Assembly: GCA_000469685.2 (NCBI GenBank)
Contig: LS997565.1
Span: 38,079,019 to 38,143,018 of the forward strand
From: Haemonchus contortus
Lineage: Eukaryota > Nematoda > Chromadorea > Rhabditida > Trichostrongylidae
Length of the DNA stretch: 64,000 nucleotides
Direction of reading: 5' to 3'
This document shows, one piece after another, positions 12,366-24,200 of this stretch (position 1 is its first letter; each line of letters opens with the position of its first letter). The notes under the pieces were generated by a model. The model searched no databases, was not told where the DNA came from, and was given only the letters and a program-made list of their open reading frames with translations. The translations under genes were made by a program, and so were the position numbers.

Positions 12366-13628
12366 TTAGGTTGTTCGGAAAGGAATGCGCGCTAATTTTG
12401 TCCATTCATTTCTCCCCTACAATAGAAGATTTTTCAGAACAGTTTTGTCTCTCGGAAGAGATTTTCATTGCACATCTTTTGATATACTTTTGTCTATGTC
12501 TACTTTGTTTTTTCTAAGAAAAAAATGTTCAAAAGGTGCTTGACCAAAAATGGCTCTTGCGGGCTTACATGTGGTACAACTTCCAGCAAGGAAAATCGGC
12601 TGTTGAATCTCATCATGCCACATCTGAAGTATACGGCGAAAAAGCTCTGTAAGAAAGCCAGTGTTGACGATGGTATTGACGTTTCAAAAACGGTAATGAA
12701 AGCTTGGAGGATGAAGAACATCGAAGTCGGCCCCAATTCGCCGATAACCAAGTGTTGAAGACCGTCATTAAGTTGGATCCACACCAAACCATCTGAGAAC
12801 TGGCAACACATGTTGGCTGCTCAAATTCTACCATTCATGAGCATTTGCTGGCAATTGGCAAAAAGAACAGGTGTGGAAAAGGGCTATCGCACCAGCTGAG
12901 CGACTCAAACCAGGCAACACAAGTGGCGATGTTCGGAATTCTTCTCCATCGCTCCAAGATCAGCGGTTTTTCCAACTCTGTTATTACATCAGTTGGGGAG
13001 TGGATCTGCTCTGACAACACAACACGAAAAGGACAGTGGTTAGACGCCGGTGACACTCCAAAACCCACTACGAAACCGGATATACACGGCAGAAAGGTGA
13101 TGCTCCGTGTTTGGTGGAACAGCAAAGGTTGAGTGTAGTTTGAAGTTCTGAATTCGGGTCAAACCGTTACGGCGGACAGTTACGAAGATTAGTTGAGCCG
13201 CGTGGATCAAGCACTGCGTCGTCAAGGTGTCGAAACGACGTCAACAAAATTCCTTCTCGACAACGCTCGTCAACATGTTGCGAAAACCACCTCGGAAAAA
13301 ATTGAGGAATAGGGGTTGGGAGTGCCTGCCTCATCCGCCTTACAGCCCAGAAATGACTCCAACCGATGACCATCTGTTCCGATCAATGCAGCACTCCTTG
13401 GCCGAGAGAAAATTCAAAAACCGCAAAAAAGTCCATTTCAGGGTGTCCAACTACTTTGAGTTGCAGCCGGCCGAGTTCTTCAGAAGAAGAATCCATCTCT
13501 TGCGTAAATGTGGACAAAAAGTCATCGATTGTTATGGAAAATATCTCTTGAATTGATCTCGTTTAGTTTCGTTTTTACAATAAAAAATTTTTTGAACTCA
13601 AACGCGCATTCCTTTCCGAACAACCTAA
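12366..13628 (+). mobile_element. Full-length decayed mariner (DD34D) in 3' flank of gene a
   Basis: Perfect 25-bp terminal repeats starting TTAGGTTGTTCGGAAAGG, flanked by TA (12364-12365 and 13629-13630); 1263 bp. The transposase is readable across frames: 12845-13132 matches the central region (LSHQLSD..., GQWLDAGDTPK, MLRVWWNSKG), but the first catalytic site reads TSVGEW, lacking the usual aspartate. Then comes LDNARQHVA and, after a frameshift near 13300, PPYSPEMTPTDDHLF, ending at 13553 (CGQKVIDCYGKYLLN). It begins 49 bp after the gene a stop codon. Inactive: frameshifts and a lost catalytic residue. Confidence 0.88.
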
Positions 13629-14643
13629 TATTTATGTTCAATAAGAATAAATGTGAACTGCGAGTACAAAACAGGACGATCTGCTCCATAGCTCGCACTC
13701 AATGCCTCGAGAGACAGCAACCAGAATATAGGAGCGATGTTGAATCCGTTCAAGTTGTTGCAGCCAAAAGTGAAAATTTAAGGATAATGCGTCGTTCACA
13801 TAAAGAAGTCAAAATCATCAAAAACCGCTATGCTTTGAAATTCATATCTTCGATTCCTGAACCAGTGACGTACATTCAATAGGACAGGTTGGAGTTCAGA
13901 TGGCTTTTTTTTAGCTAGTCTCACTACCTCAATCTGTTACACAAAAAACAAAGAGAAATGACAAGTACTTCCAGCGCACTATGAGCGACAGACTAGGCAA
14001 CAACCTCAATGCGCATATGAAACATGAGAGCGCATGAGTGAATAGTGTGGCAGACTATAATATGGCATGGCTAAATATATGGCAATGCAAGGTACATGGT
14101 GTATACTGAATACATGGCAACTATGTAGCAAAACCAAACATGTGGAGAGGTAGGAATAATGGCAAAACCAAACGTGTTGCGAGGCAATGCACTCTCAGAT
14201 AGTTTGAAATTGATGGGAGCTACTTAACACACTCTACAAATAATGATATGCTCAATGACATGCATCCAAGGAGTAGATGCGATAGATGCTTGCTTTCTTC
14301 CAATTCTTTTTGCTAGGCTTCACAATAGGACTGGACCACTCCTATGTGCACTCGAGAATAACATAATTGATGAGGAAGAATAAGCGTAATATAGAAAAGT
14401 AGGTAGTAAACAGAGAGATGGTGCGCATACATAAGCATTCCGCTGCGCTCGCCACCGGGCATCGAGAGTGCCACATCAAAGCTTTCTCGTCAGAACCGTG
14501 TGGTTCGAGGCGCAAAGGAGCGCGTTCGTCGGAAGCCAAAATTATCGTGAACTGTGCCTTCAATTGTGAATGTCAGGAACAGCTACTAAATAGAATTCTA
14601 GACCACTGTATGACTATGATCGAAGGGGTTTAAATGAGTTTTT
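13629..14643. other. Spacer between mariner and pseudogene B
   Basis: No exon found. The stretch just before 14640 resembles the intron following exon 3 in gene F (CAGCTACTAAATAGAATTCT here), so it is the remnant of intron 3 of B. Exons 0-3 of B are not detectable. Confidence 0.5.
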
Positions 14644-15081
14644 AAGCTCACATCTTCTGTGTTCCTTTTTGTCCTTTTCCATGGGCAGAACTTTGATTTA
14701 TGGGATGTGAGTGGCCGAACCTTTCCGTTGAGTACGTATAATCGGGCGAACCTCGTGCTTTTCTCGCTATTAGGAGAAAATATCATCTGCCTGATTCTAA
14801 CAATCACTCTACATCTTCTAACTCCAAACCGCCGTAGACGGTAAATAAGTAAAATCTATAAAAGCAGTGGTTCAGATGGTGCATAAGAAGATACTGTTTG
14901 AACCAGTACTCTCCTTTTGTGTTCAGCAAATTTGGCATAATTTCAGCATGTCGCTGTCTTCAAAATTTCGAAAGAGGGGGATTTGATTGCTTTGAAGTTG
15001 TTCTTTCAGACTGTTACTATTCAATGTACAACCTTTTTATGCTCACAAACTGCCTTACTATATGTGAGATTGTATTATATA

Positions 15082-15937
15082 TTGGGTTGTCCGAAAAGTT
15101 TCCAACGATTTTTGACATCCCGGATTTATCAACCGTTGGACAAAAAATCAAGGACCCACTCTAATAAAATTATATGTTTCCTGAAAGAAAAGATCCTCCT
15201 TTATATTACTGTCAAGATTTCGTCAACATTTGTCGAAGTTTGTCTGTACAGGACTTGTATGAAAATGGAGAACCACTGCGCGCATTTTCGACATCTGAAT
15301 TATTTCTTCTACCGCAAGGCCTAGAGTGCGGCTCAAGCCGCATAAAAGATATATGACGTTTGAGTAGACCATGCCGTAGAGGAACGCACAGTGCATGGCT
15401 AGTTTGCGGAACCCAAACAGAGTGAATTTGCCTTTGAAGACCGGCAGCACTTGGGGAGACTATCATCAGTTTAAACGATCAACTCAAAATGTTATCCGGA
15501 GCAAATCGGCACATCACTGCTCGTGGAGTAGGACAAGGGCTTAGTGTTTGAAATTATCCATTCATGGTCATCTGCAAACGTTTGGTCATGTGAAGCGCCT
15601 TGATATTTAGATATCTCGCGAAAGGAGCGAGCGCAATGCGACGGACCGCGCCTCCATGTGCGACTCGTTGCTCTTCTATAGGAATAAAAATGAGCCGTTT
15701 TTGAAACGCATGAGCACGAGGGACGAAAAGCGGATTGTGTACAGCAATGAGGAGGGGAATTGATTGATCGAAATCTAGCCCCCAGTAAGCCGTCACAAAC
15801 CGCTAAAAAAGTTAAAATCCAGGAAATCCTCACTTAACAGAATAGAGGATATATTGTTCAATCAATGGATCTCTTCTTCTAGGAATTTTCATTCAAAGAT
15901 GAATCAAAAATCGGCGGGAACTTTTCGGACAAGCCAA
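15082..15937 (+). mobile_element. Shortened mariner inserted in an exon of pseudogene B
   Basis: Ends TTGGGTTGTCCGAAAAGTTT and the complement of AACTTTTCGGACAAGCCAA, flanked by TA duplications at 15080-15081 and 15938-15939; 856 bp. The + strand begins a mariner N-terminus at about 15264 (MENHCAHFRHLNYFF) followed by a stop and further broken frames; the C-terminal catalytic half is largely missing. The N-terminal style fits the mariner group that includes the hookworm element bandit (family knowledge, not checked). Non-autonomous and dead. Confidence 0.85.
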
Positions 15938-16240
15938 TAATTCCAAAGATCCCATGTCTCTTGCATACAAAAAAACGTTGATGTAAGTCGCTTAACGTCG
16001 ATTACGACGATATGAAATTTTTTGAAATTCAATTGTGAAACCCCAGGAGCTGGCTGTTTGAAGGAACGCGCCTTTCAGAATTAAGTGGGTTTACAGCTTA
16101 CCGTGAACTCAACTGGATCGAGCTTTTCAGAAAATGGCAGTACAAGCATCTCCAGAGCACCTTGGAATTACCCATCGATGGTGCTTGTGATTAAATGGAT
16201 AATCTCCCACCCATGAACTAAATTTCTACTGAGTAATTTG

Positions 16241-16540
16241 GTCGCTGTGGGTGTAGTGTAGTGGCAAGTGGCGCACTAATCTCACGCACGGTCAGGGTTT
16301 GAATCCGCCTAGGCCTACCAAGCCTTCCGTCCATCCCTCCGGGGTCGGTGAATAGGTACCAGACTCGTGAGGGAGGACAAAAGCACTGTTTTGTACATCG
16401 GCTGGCCACCGCAAATCATTGTATAGGCCAGATACGCACTCATTACGACACTACGATTCTGAATGGAAGTCGAGGGGAGGGGGGGGAGGGGGCGCATACC
16501 TTAGCAGGATTGATCAACCGCAAGAATTATATCCTTTTAT
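16241..16540 (+). mobile_element. tRNA-headed SINE copy in intron 5 of B
   Basis: Head GTGTAGTGGCAAGTGGCGCA (A-box-like), B-box-like GGTTTGAATCC, then CCTAGGCCTACCAAGCCTTC, GGTACCAGACTCGTGAGG and a tail ATTGATCAACCGC. Contains a G-rich run near 16475. + orientation. Confidence 0.75.
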
Positions 16541-16824
16541 GTTGGGTCTATTTTCCACTTCTTGTTAAATCTTGCGATTTTTTAGAGGATTTTTGGTTCT
16601 TCAACCTCGAAACCTTAGCTATGCCTGTTCTGTCAACACTCTACTTTGCCAAAGCGAAACGACAGCGTATCAAGGACATTAAAATCGTATGTAAGCGTAC
16701 CGTAGTACTCATGCGGGCTGCTTTCCCGAGTACTAGGATTTTAAATTCAATTTCATAGATAGAGACAACGGGAAGCGATGGCTGGACGAATTACTCGACA
16801 ATGATTCAAAAGCAATGGAAATGA

Positions 16825-18641
16825 ACTGTATGTGATGCTACCGATTATTTAGCTGTAGGCTCAGTGGAGGCTCAGGCACCCTTCAAACGCCCATGAAATG
16901 CCTCCTACTGTAGGGACGCTAAGCAACGCTCTGAGAGCTGGTCTGAGCGGTAGGAGTCGTATAGTGCCGAAGGAGCCCCTTTGTGACAGATGTGATGTAT
17001 AAATGCGATTGTCCCGATTCCACTCAAATCTTCTCCGAACACCTCCTCTCTACATTGCCAACCACGATCATGCAACCCTAACAAGGAACCAGTTAAAGAC
17101 GAGCGAGTATGTTTTGGGATATCCCTGAGTAATGCCGTTTTTCATCAGAGCAGCATCATTGTTCACCAAAACTTTTGCCCATTAAGCCAACAGCACCACA
17201 GCATGTAAACTGTGCCCTCAGTTGCAACTACTCGAGTTCACTACAAGCTGCGTTTCGGGAAGTAAAAAGTGAACTTTTGCAATCATACCAGAATTTCCTA
17301 GTTGCACTTAAAATGTAGCAAATGCGAATCTTCATGTTGTTCCCTTTTCCAGTGAAATGTTTGTCAGTAGATATTTGTGAAGTTCTTGCATTATTTCGAA
17401 TGCCATAAAAAGGCTTTACAGACCTTTCCCCCAGTGATATTGATTTTTCTGGTATTAATAAAGTTTCAGTCATTTACACAGAAAGGGGAAAATTCTAGCG
17501 CCTACGGTGTATAAAAGGAAGAAACAATACATAGACATCAAGAATTGCCAGGATACCCTATAATAAAACCGCTGACCACAAAGACGATGGAAATTATGGG
17601 CATTCAGCCCAAAAATGACTATTGTCGCGACTTACGTGCGACCGTGGGCACCGCTGAAAAATACCATGCTCCAATGCAGAGCCGCGACGCCGCACGTTCA
17701 AATTGCCGAAGGTTCTGGAAGCGCGGGAATGTTATCGAGTGAGCCGCGTTGGCAGTATTTCATCATCCACTACTGCTCCTGTCGTCCTCCCACGCGGTGC
17801 CTCGGATTCAGCGGTCGTCTACGTGTCAACTTCAGCCGGTGCAAGCAACAACGATGTCATCAGTTGGAGTCTACAACACCGACACAGCGGATCAGCGGTA
17901 CTTCTTACAGCTTATGCTTTGACTTGAGTTGCTGACCATTCATTGATTGCCTTTTTCCTCTTGTTTTTCACTGTATCACTTTTTCCCTATATTTCCCTTG
18001 TTTTATACAGTTCATAACCATTATGGTGTAGCTTTAGCCAATGCGTTTCAACGCAGAATATCTGTCTTAAGATCATGCCATATATGGCACTTACCTATGG
18101 CGGAGCCGGGAGGGGATTAGGGCCTCGTAGTTGACCCAGTGGCAGGCAATGGGGCATTCAGGTGAGACCAACCCCTCCAGAAGGAGTGTGGGCTCTTTTG
18201 CGATACCCACATTCTGGCGTGACCTTGGGTCCCCCCGCCGATCCACGTCAGCTCCAGGGACCGGGGTCGCGACAACTATGAAATAAAATTCGTAAACACT
18301 GCCAAAGCTAAATGCACTCATAGAAATAGATTCATATACCCCAAGCTTCTAACCAAAAGCATCGACATCTTTACAAACTTTTTGTGATATTATGAATGGC
18401 ATATCGAAGATATTCAGAATTCAACTACACTGGAAGGTGAACTCCATCCTCTCTATTTGCACACTAATTAAGGATCCTCAAGGAAAGGCCCAGGAAAGGT
18501 CCAGGCGATGGCTTGTCTGGTGGGTAAGCAAAACGATCATCTTCACTTTACTTCAGCTTTTTATCATTGTCATATATCTTTTTACTACTCAACATGCTTC
18601 GTTGATTTCAATCAATGTTGAGCAGTAAAAAGATATATACC
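16825..18641. other. Spacer downstream of B, no gene recognised
   Basis: The first part matches the 3' flanks of D, E and F (for example GGCTCAGTGGAGG near 16858). Around 17560-17930 and 18090-18250 the DNA is GC-richer and has short open frames on both strands that match no family I know; they may be old retroelement pieces. A near-perfect hairpin at 18572-18638 is listed separately. Confidence 0.4.
18572..18638. repeat. 67-bp near-perfect hairpin
   Basis: Arms of 24 bp (18572-18595 and 18615-18638) pair with a single mismatch; the arm centre is CTTTTTACTACTCAACAT and the loop is 19 bases. Size and shape resemble a small fold-back element or a precursor-microRNA-like hairpin. Nothing in the sequence separates these options. 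Confidence 0.55.
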
Positions 18642-18794
18642 TGCAGAAGGGCGTAGGTTGTATAGTGGTAAGTAACTCACTATCACACCGACAGTCACTA
18701 GTTCGAATATCGTTGTCCGCCAAATTCAACGAAGGTTAAATGCGGGGCGCACTCACAGATGGGACTGATCAACGCCCAAAGACTTTATCCTTCA
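18642..18794 (+). mobile_element. tRNA-headed SINE copy, internally deleted
   Basis: Head GTTGTATAGTGGTAAGT and TAGTTCGAATATC, then a jump to the 3' part of the family (GCGGGGCGCACTCACAGATG, GACTGATCAACGCC). The middle of the SINE is missing. Confidence 0.6.
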
Positions 18795-19394
18795 TACTTC
18801 TACCGCTTCCTTTACTCCTCTGGAGCATTAGACAGTCACAGCATCTTCGTTCAGAGTTAAAATCTACACACGAAGCAGGGCTTGCGCAAAATATTCAAAA
18901 CGGACCTAGAGCGTTGAAATTTGGTAGGAGTACAGGAACAAGATGGAGACACTGATGACAAGTGGCAGGACCAGGCTAAGCCCACAGGGGCGGGGCTTGC
19001 GCAGAAATGTCAAATTAGACCTAGGGCGTTGAAATTTGGTAGAAGTACACTAGGCAAGATGGAAACGTGATGGAAGGTGACATAACAATTCAGACTCCGC
19101 GTGGCGCGAGCGATATACATTTGGGCCTGATTGAACCTCCAATGAATCACTATTTTTAAGATGAACAGCAGCAGATCGAGATTTCTAATTATGGGCATAA
19201 GCATCGGCGCATATTGAATATCTTTTTGATGCCCTGTCACTCCTCTGTCAAGTTTCGTGCTCCGAAAAATCATTTGTACGAAGAAGGAGCAGACCGTTTG
19301 TCGATTATTACGACTCTATCAGAAGAAAGAGATAAGTCCGGGATTAGCAGAGCTACCCGACTGGTAAAAGAATATAAAGAATAAAGTCATTAGG

Positions 19395-19653
19395 CGTTGA
19401 TCACGTTCGTCTGAGCATGTGCCCGTGCATTCGACTTCCATTCAGAATCGTAGTGGCGTATTGAATGCGTATGTGGCCTATGCAATGACATGCGATGGCC
19501 AGCCGATGAACAAGTCAGTGCTCTTATCCTTGCAGGCGAGTCTGGGACCAGTTAATCGACCCCGTAGGTATGGGATGCTCTGTCAACCTTCGCTAATATC
19601 GATCCGGGATTCGAACCCGTGACTATGCTGTAATAGTGCGCCTCTTGCCACCA
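19395..19653 (-). mobile_element. tRNA-headed SINE copy (minus)
   Basis: On the minus strand: GTGGCAAGAGGCGCACTATT, CACGGGTTCGAATCCCGG, then GGTCGATTAACTGGTCCCAG and GGAAGTCGAATGCACGGGC. It sits between pseudogene B and gene b, matching the copies before genes a and c in place and orientation. Confidence 0.75.
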
Positions 19654-19906
19654 TAAACATAAATAAAGAAAATAAATAAAATTGGTTGCGAACATTGACA
19701 TCTGTTTCTGGCTGCATCTAGAAGTATATAATTCTGTACAAAAGATGAGGCGAATTCAATAATGACAGCTTCTTTGGAAGCAACTGCGGCCAAATTCAGC
19801 AAAGCAGCAGGATTCTTGGTTTTTACGAATAAGAGTAAGATAAACAAAGAAGAATCCAATTCATAACATTAAATCAATGAAATGTCCAATTGTCAGGCCA
19901 AAACAG

Positions 19907-19954
19907 ATTGCCGAATAACATTAGAGAGAACCTTCTCTAATTTTATTCGGCAAT
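19907..19954. repeat. Short inverted repeat 1
   Basis: The arm ATTGCCGAATAACATTAGAGA (19907-19927) pairs with the arm ending TTATTCGGCAAT (to 19954) with one mismatch and a very small loop. The paralogous upstream regions lack this fold. Confidence 0.7.
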
Positions 19955-19984
19955 CTTGTAATCTTGTATTGCTCAATATAATGT

Positions 19985-20025
19985 ATTGCTCAAACCTCTT
20001 CTTCTCTGGAAGAGGTTTGAGCAAT
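19985..20025. repeat. Short inverted repeat 2, perfect 17-bp stem
   Basis: ATTGCTCAAACCTCTTC at 19985-20001 is perfectly complementary to 20009-20025, with a 7-base loop. It lies 31 bp after inverted repeat 1. Confidence 0.8.
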
Positions 20026-21273
20026 CGACAATTCTCAGAATCGAAAAATTGTTTCCGGTCTTACAGATTTCTGGAATGCTTCTTCACGAGAGCCTAGTAT
20101 GTTCATCCTTCATGCGAAATCTCGTACAACGAATTCGGTTTCCGAGTGGAATTTCGACATTTTGTTTTCCAGCCATGTGACAGCCATTTAGAACTGAAAG
20201 ATTTCAGTTCTCGATGCTTCTCTGTTTAAAATAATTCTTTTCCCATGTTCATCCTCAGTCAACACAAAACACAAATTGTCCCATTCACTAGTCTGTGTTT
20301 GTATATACAGTAAAACCCAGTAACGTAGAATTATGTTAGGAAAATAAAGTCGACAGCTCTTTGAAATCGAATCAGCTGGCTTTTCAGAAAGTGTTTGCTG
20401 ATTCTGACTTGCTGATGTAATGAGATGTTCATCTGTTTTGATTGTTAGATTGAACGTTTGACAGTCTCCAGAGTCGTTACTGATGTAACTCCCAGTCATT
20501 GCTTCTCGTTACAGACAACAACCTCCTCTTTCTAATGGGTTGAGCTTCACTATGTTATTTTGTCTAGCTGTCTTCATTAGTATCGCTTGAATTGTAGATA
20601 AAAATTTCATCGCAATCTTGAAGTCGAAAATGTTCTAGAAAAATTTAATACTAGAAAAAACCAATGGGTACCATGTTTACTGTTTATGGTTAACTATCTT
20701 GTAGTAATTTCTTTCTTGTGCTACCTTTTAACTGCCCAATTTTTCCATGTTACAATACCGAAGCAGACTCTAGAAACCACAGGAAGGTCGACTACAGCTA
20801 CAGGAACTTGAGCATTTTCGGGAGTTGAGTTGTGCCTAAGAGTGACCCAACGATCCAATATTTCAATGTTGACTTGCGCAGAATTCTCATAAGAACGGGA
20901 GGCTATACTAACTATTACGTTGAAACTAGGAAGATGAATGGATTCTTTGCAGTAATCAGTATTTGGCGAGCATCGCCTCACCCTTTGCTTTCCTGGTGTG
21001 CGGTACTACTGTAGCCTACCCTCAAAACCACGGCCTAGAGATTATCACAAGCCTCACAACATGCTTGTGGTGAGCGAAGGCAAACAGGGTTCTGGTAGTG
21101 CAAAGGGTAAAGAAAACTGTGCCCAGACAGTTTACCGCACGAATTTGGGCTCCGTCTGAAGTCGAGGTTGTGCCCTTAACTCGCAGGCTCTATGTGACTC
21201 CTCTATCGCCCACTGCAGCAAAATAAGAGCAATGAACGAGAACATTGAATCAAAACTTCGTTGTTTTTCAGAT

Positions 21274-24200
21274 ATGGCTCCTCCGATGCCATTATGGGAT
21301 ATTGCAGTGATGGCATTCAGTTGGATGTCGCTTTTTACTTATTTGTTAGTCTGCGTTGTGGTGTTCATTCGTCGGAAACATATATCGTCTTTACAAAAAT
21401 GCTTTCTGAAACTCGCCATACTTAATGCAGGTTTTATTGTCTATTGTTTATTTGTTTATTCCAAAAGTGCATTCCTTGAATAATTTCCAGTTGATCAAGT
21501 TTAAGAGCACAACACATGTGGAATACATTGAGAGGATTGTGGTTTGAGAGCGAGGGGCGAACAGGATCTAGTGGGTAATCATAGCCACTGAGAAAAGTCA
21601 CACTTTCGAGGCTAAATTTCGATTCCTTGAAGACTACCTAGTCGCTGACTTTTGCAAGAAACCACGGTGAATCCTTGTGTATGACCCTTAAGACCCTACC
21701 GGTCAGGACTATTTCTAAATATCCAAAAATAGCTGGTCTCTGACCTTTGAAAGAAGCCACCGTGCCACCGTGAACACTCTGAAGAAAGTCCTAGTCGAGG
21801 AGCTTTTACCAACCAGTATGACTTGTAGAAATGTTGACGGTGGGTGAGACTCTGTCAGTTGGGGAGATTTCCGAATGGGTGTAGGTACCTCCCCCACGTA
21901 GTCGCGTCGCACTCGCCACACTTGACCGTGCGCACTCACGCGCTATGAAGGGAATGGTCTGTAGGAGGATACAGTAGTCGCCGCGCAAAAAAATGCCGCT
22001 TCTCGTGATGATCTGGGGAAGTAACGTAACCCTTATAGCTCAGTAGGCAATGGTAGTGTTGAATTTCACGAAACTAATATGCGTGAACATTTTCAGTCCC
22101 TCTGCGAGGTGGCTCTATTTCTTTGTATCGAAATCGTCATACGAGCAAGGAGGTACTCTCTTCTACCGTTTTATCAACAGCTTCCACCATCATACTTGGC
22201 CGTACCCAGCGTTTGTTTGTCAATGTCTCTAAGGTGTGGTACCTTTCTTGGGTTTATCACACTGGCAATCAATCGGTTTACAGCTATTATATTCCCAATG
22301 AGATATCGCCAGGTAAGACATGATGATTACTCTATTAAGCTTTACTTTACCTGACTTTGCTTTTTTGGAGTCTTTTGAGAGTTTTGCGGAGTCAGCCGTT
22401 CCAAATTCAGATATGGTCAACAAAAACAGCTATTGTGGTCTGCCTTCTTAATTGGACAATAGCATTTGCTCTAACTATTGCTGCTGTCATAGTTGGAAAT
22501 CCCACGGGATCATTTTATTTTTCTAGTGAAGGAACGATTGAAATCAGTTACATATTCAGTGGTGCTCAGGTGAGTACCTGCTTGAACAGATCATTTCCAC
22601 TCCCCAATATTTTCATATTTTCTCGCAATATCTGCCTGTCGTAAATATAAACAATTTGCTACTTTTACAGCTTCTATCCTACATCGGCATACTGCTTTGT
22701 GTATTTGCGGTTGTAGTATGCACCTGTTTATATGCCTCACTTGGCTATGTGATCCTCAGAGCCAAATTGAAACAAAGGGTATGCTGTTTTCCCGTTTCGA
22801 TTAATATGAATTAATTTTTTGGGAGTGCTACGATTCTATCGCCGAGCTGATAGGGCCACGCTGCAGTCACGATCCGCGACCCACTGTGATTGAGATTTAC
22901 ACCTTTTGTCGTAAAGATGCAGCGACATCGTCCTAAGTCTGAGCAAGGCTTTAGGAAGGAAACTTGATTTTCTTTTTGCGACTTTGCACTTTTTTTCTTT
23001 TGGTTATTCAGTTCATATGCAAGGTTACTCCTAAGATACGCTTGCTATCATTCCATTCCTTGAGGTTGTTCTATATTTTTTGATTCACATGTAATTGCGA
23101 TCGAAACGAAGTGCTCTAGAAGAACCAAAGGCCATTAGGGGGGGGGGGAGGGGGTGAGGTGGAGGCAAGTGTAGCGATATGTTTCGCACTTCACACACGC
23201 ATGGTCACGGGTTCGAATCCTGGATCGATATCCGCCTAGGCCAACCAAGCCTTCCATCCCTCCACGGTCGGTGAATTGGTACCAGATCAGTCTGAGAGGA
23301 TCAAAGCACTGACATGTAGGCATCGGGTGGCCACCGCATGTCATTGAATAGGCCCCATACGCACTCATTACGCCACTACGATTCTGAATGGAGTCGAGTG
23401 CGGGGCGCATCCCTCAGACGAGGTCGTTCAACGCTAAAAATTATTCCTTTGAGCTGGGCTTCATTTTTGAATCGCACTGTTTGCGCGGCATAGCGCGGGA
23501 TGACCACATCAACTCGGCGATAAAATTGCACCTCCTTCAATGCGATCTATGTAGGCCTATACAAATTATTGCAGAGGATAAAATACGAATAAAACATCAG
23601 TGTCAAGAAATTGAACCAAACAGACAAAAAACTAGAGAAATAACGATTTACAACTCATCTATTTATTTCAAATGACCTTGGAAAGCTGAGAAAGCTGCTT
23701 AATGAAAAATTATCCTCCAGTCTTGTTTGTGAGAATCTTTTCCAATTTTTAGAATATGGATATTGGTAAAGGTGAGTTGAGATATCTCCTATGTGCGATA
23801 CTCACTTTCGTTCCGCTTATATTGGAATTGACACGGAGTATCATCGAGTGGAGCAGTTTCGTCAACGGTGGACAGATCGTGACTACTTCTAAGAAAATGT
23901 GGTTAGTTTTGTTGAAAAGTTCCAAGAACAAGAGTATGTTCAATCGAAATTAACCAGTAAAGATGAGATTTCATCACTTTCTGCTATCCTTCTTGTCCCC
24001 AACCTATTTTGAACACTTCGACACCTCTACAGGAAAATAAAATTTAAAGTCTGACGTCAGTATCAGTCTGTATTCACAAGAGGGCCCTAATTGGGTACCA
24101 TACATCCATCCAATCACAAATCACCATTCAAGTCATCGCGAAAGGATTCCTGATAGCTATGTCCTACGTTGAATTCTGGCTCAAGCAATCTAAATTAATC

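Larger units (their letters stand above)
14644..16824 (+). pseudogene. Type-1 chemoreceptor pseudogene B (3' half, mariner in exon 5)
   Basis: Only exons 4-7 remain. Exon 4 (about 14644-14840) reads FHGQNFDLWDVSGRTFPL and ends RRRR. Exon 5 starts at 14947 (MSLSSKF) but has lost one base near 14980, giving an early stop, and is then split by a mariner at 15082-15937; the rest of the exon (SKDPMSLAY) resumes after it. Intron 5 holds a SINE. Exon 6 (about 16596-16688) keeps LAMPVLSTLYFAK; exon 7 (16759-16824) keeps GSDGWTNY and the stop. Exons 0-3 are absent. Three independent lesions make this a clear pseudogene. Confidence 0.88.
19654..21273. other. Upstream region of gene b with two short hairpins
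   Basis: Homologous to the regions upstream of genes a and c. It contains two hairpins at 19907-19954 and 19985-20025 and the shared block ACAGACAACAACCTCCTC near 20511. No coding exon supported. Confidence 0.6.

Noticed and set aside
17545..17935. Overlapping open frames in a GC-richer block
   Set aside because: No domain recognised, and GC-rich sequence produces open frames by chance.
23180..23230. Possible genuine tRNA gene (GGTTCGAATCC)
   Set aside because: No full cloverleaf or acceptor stem, and the same head recurs in front of one common body, so it is a SINE.
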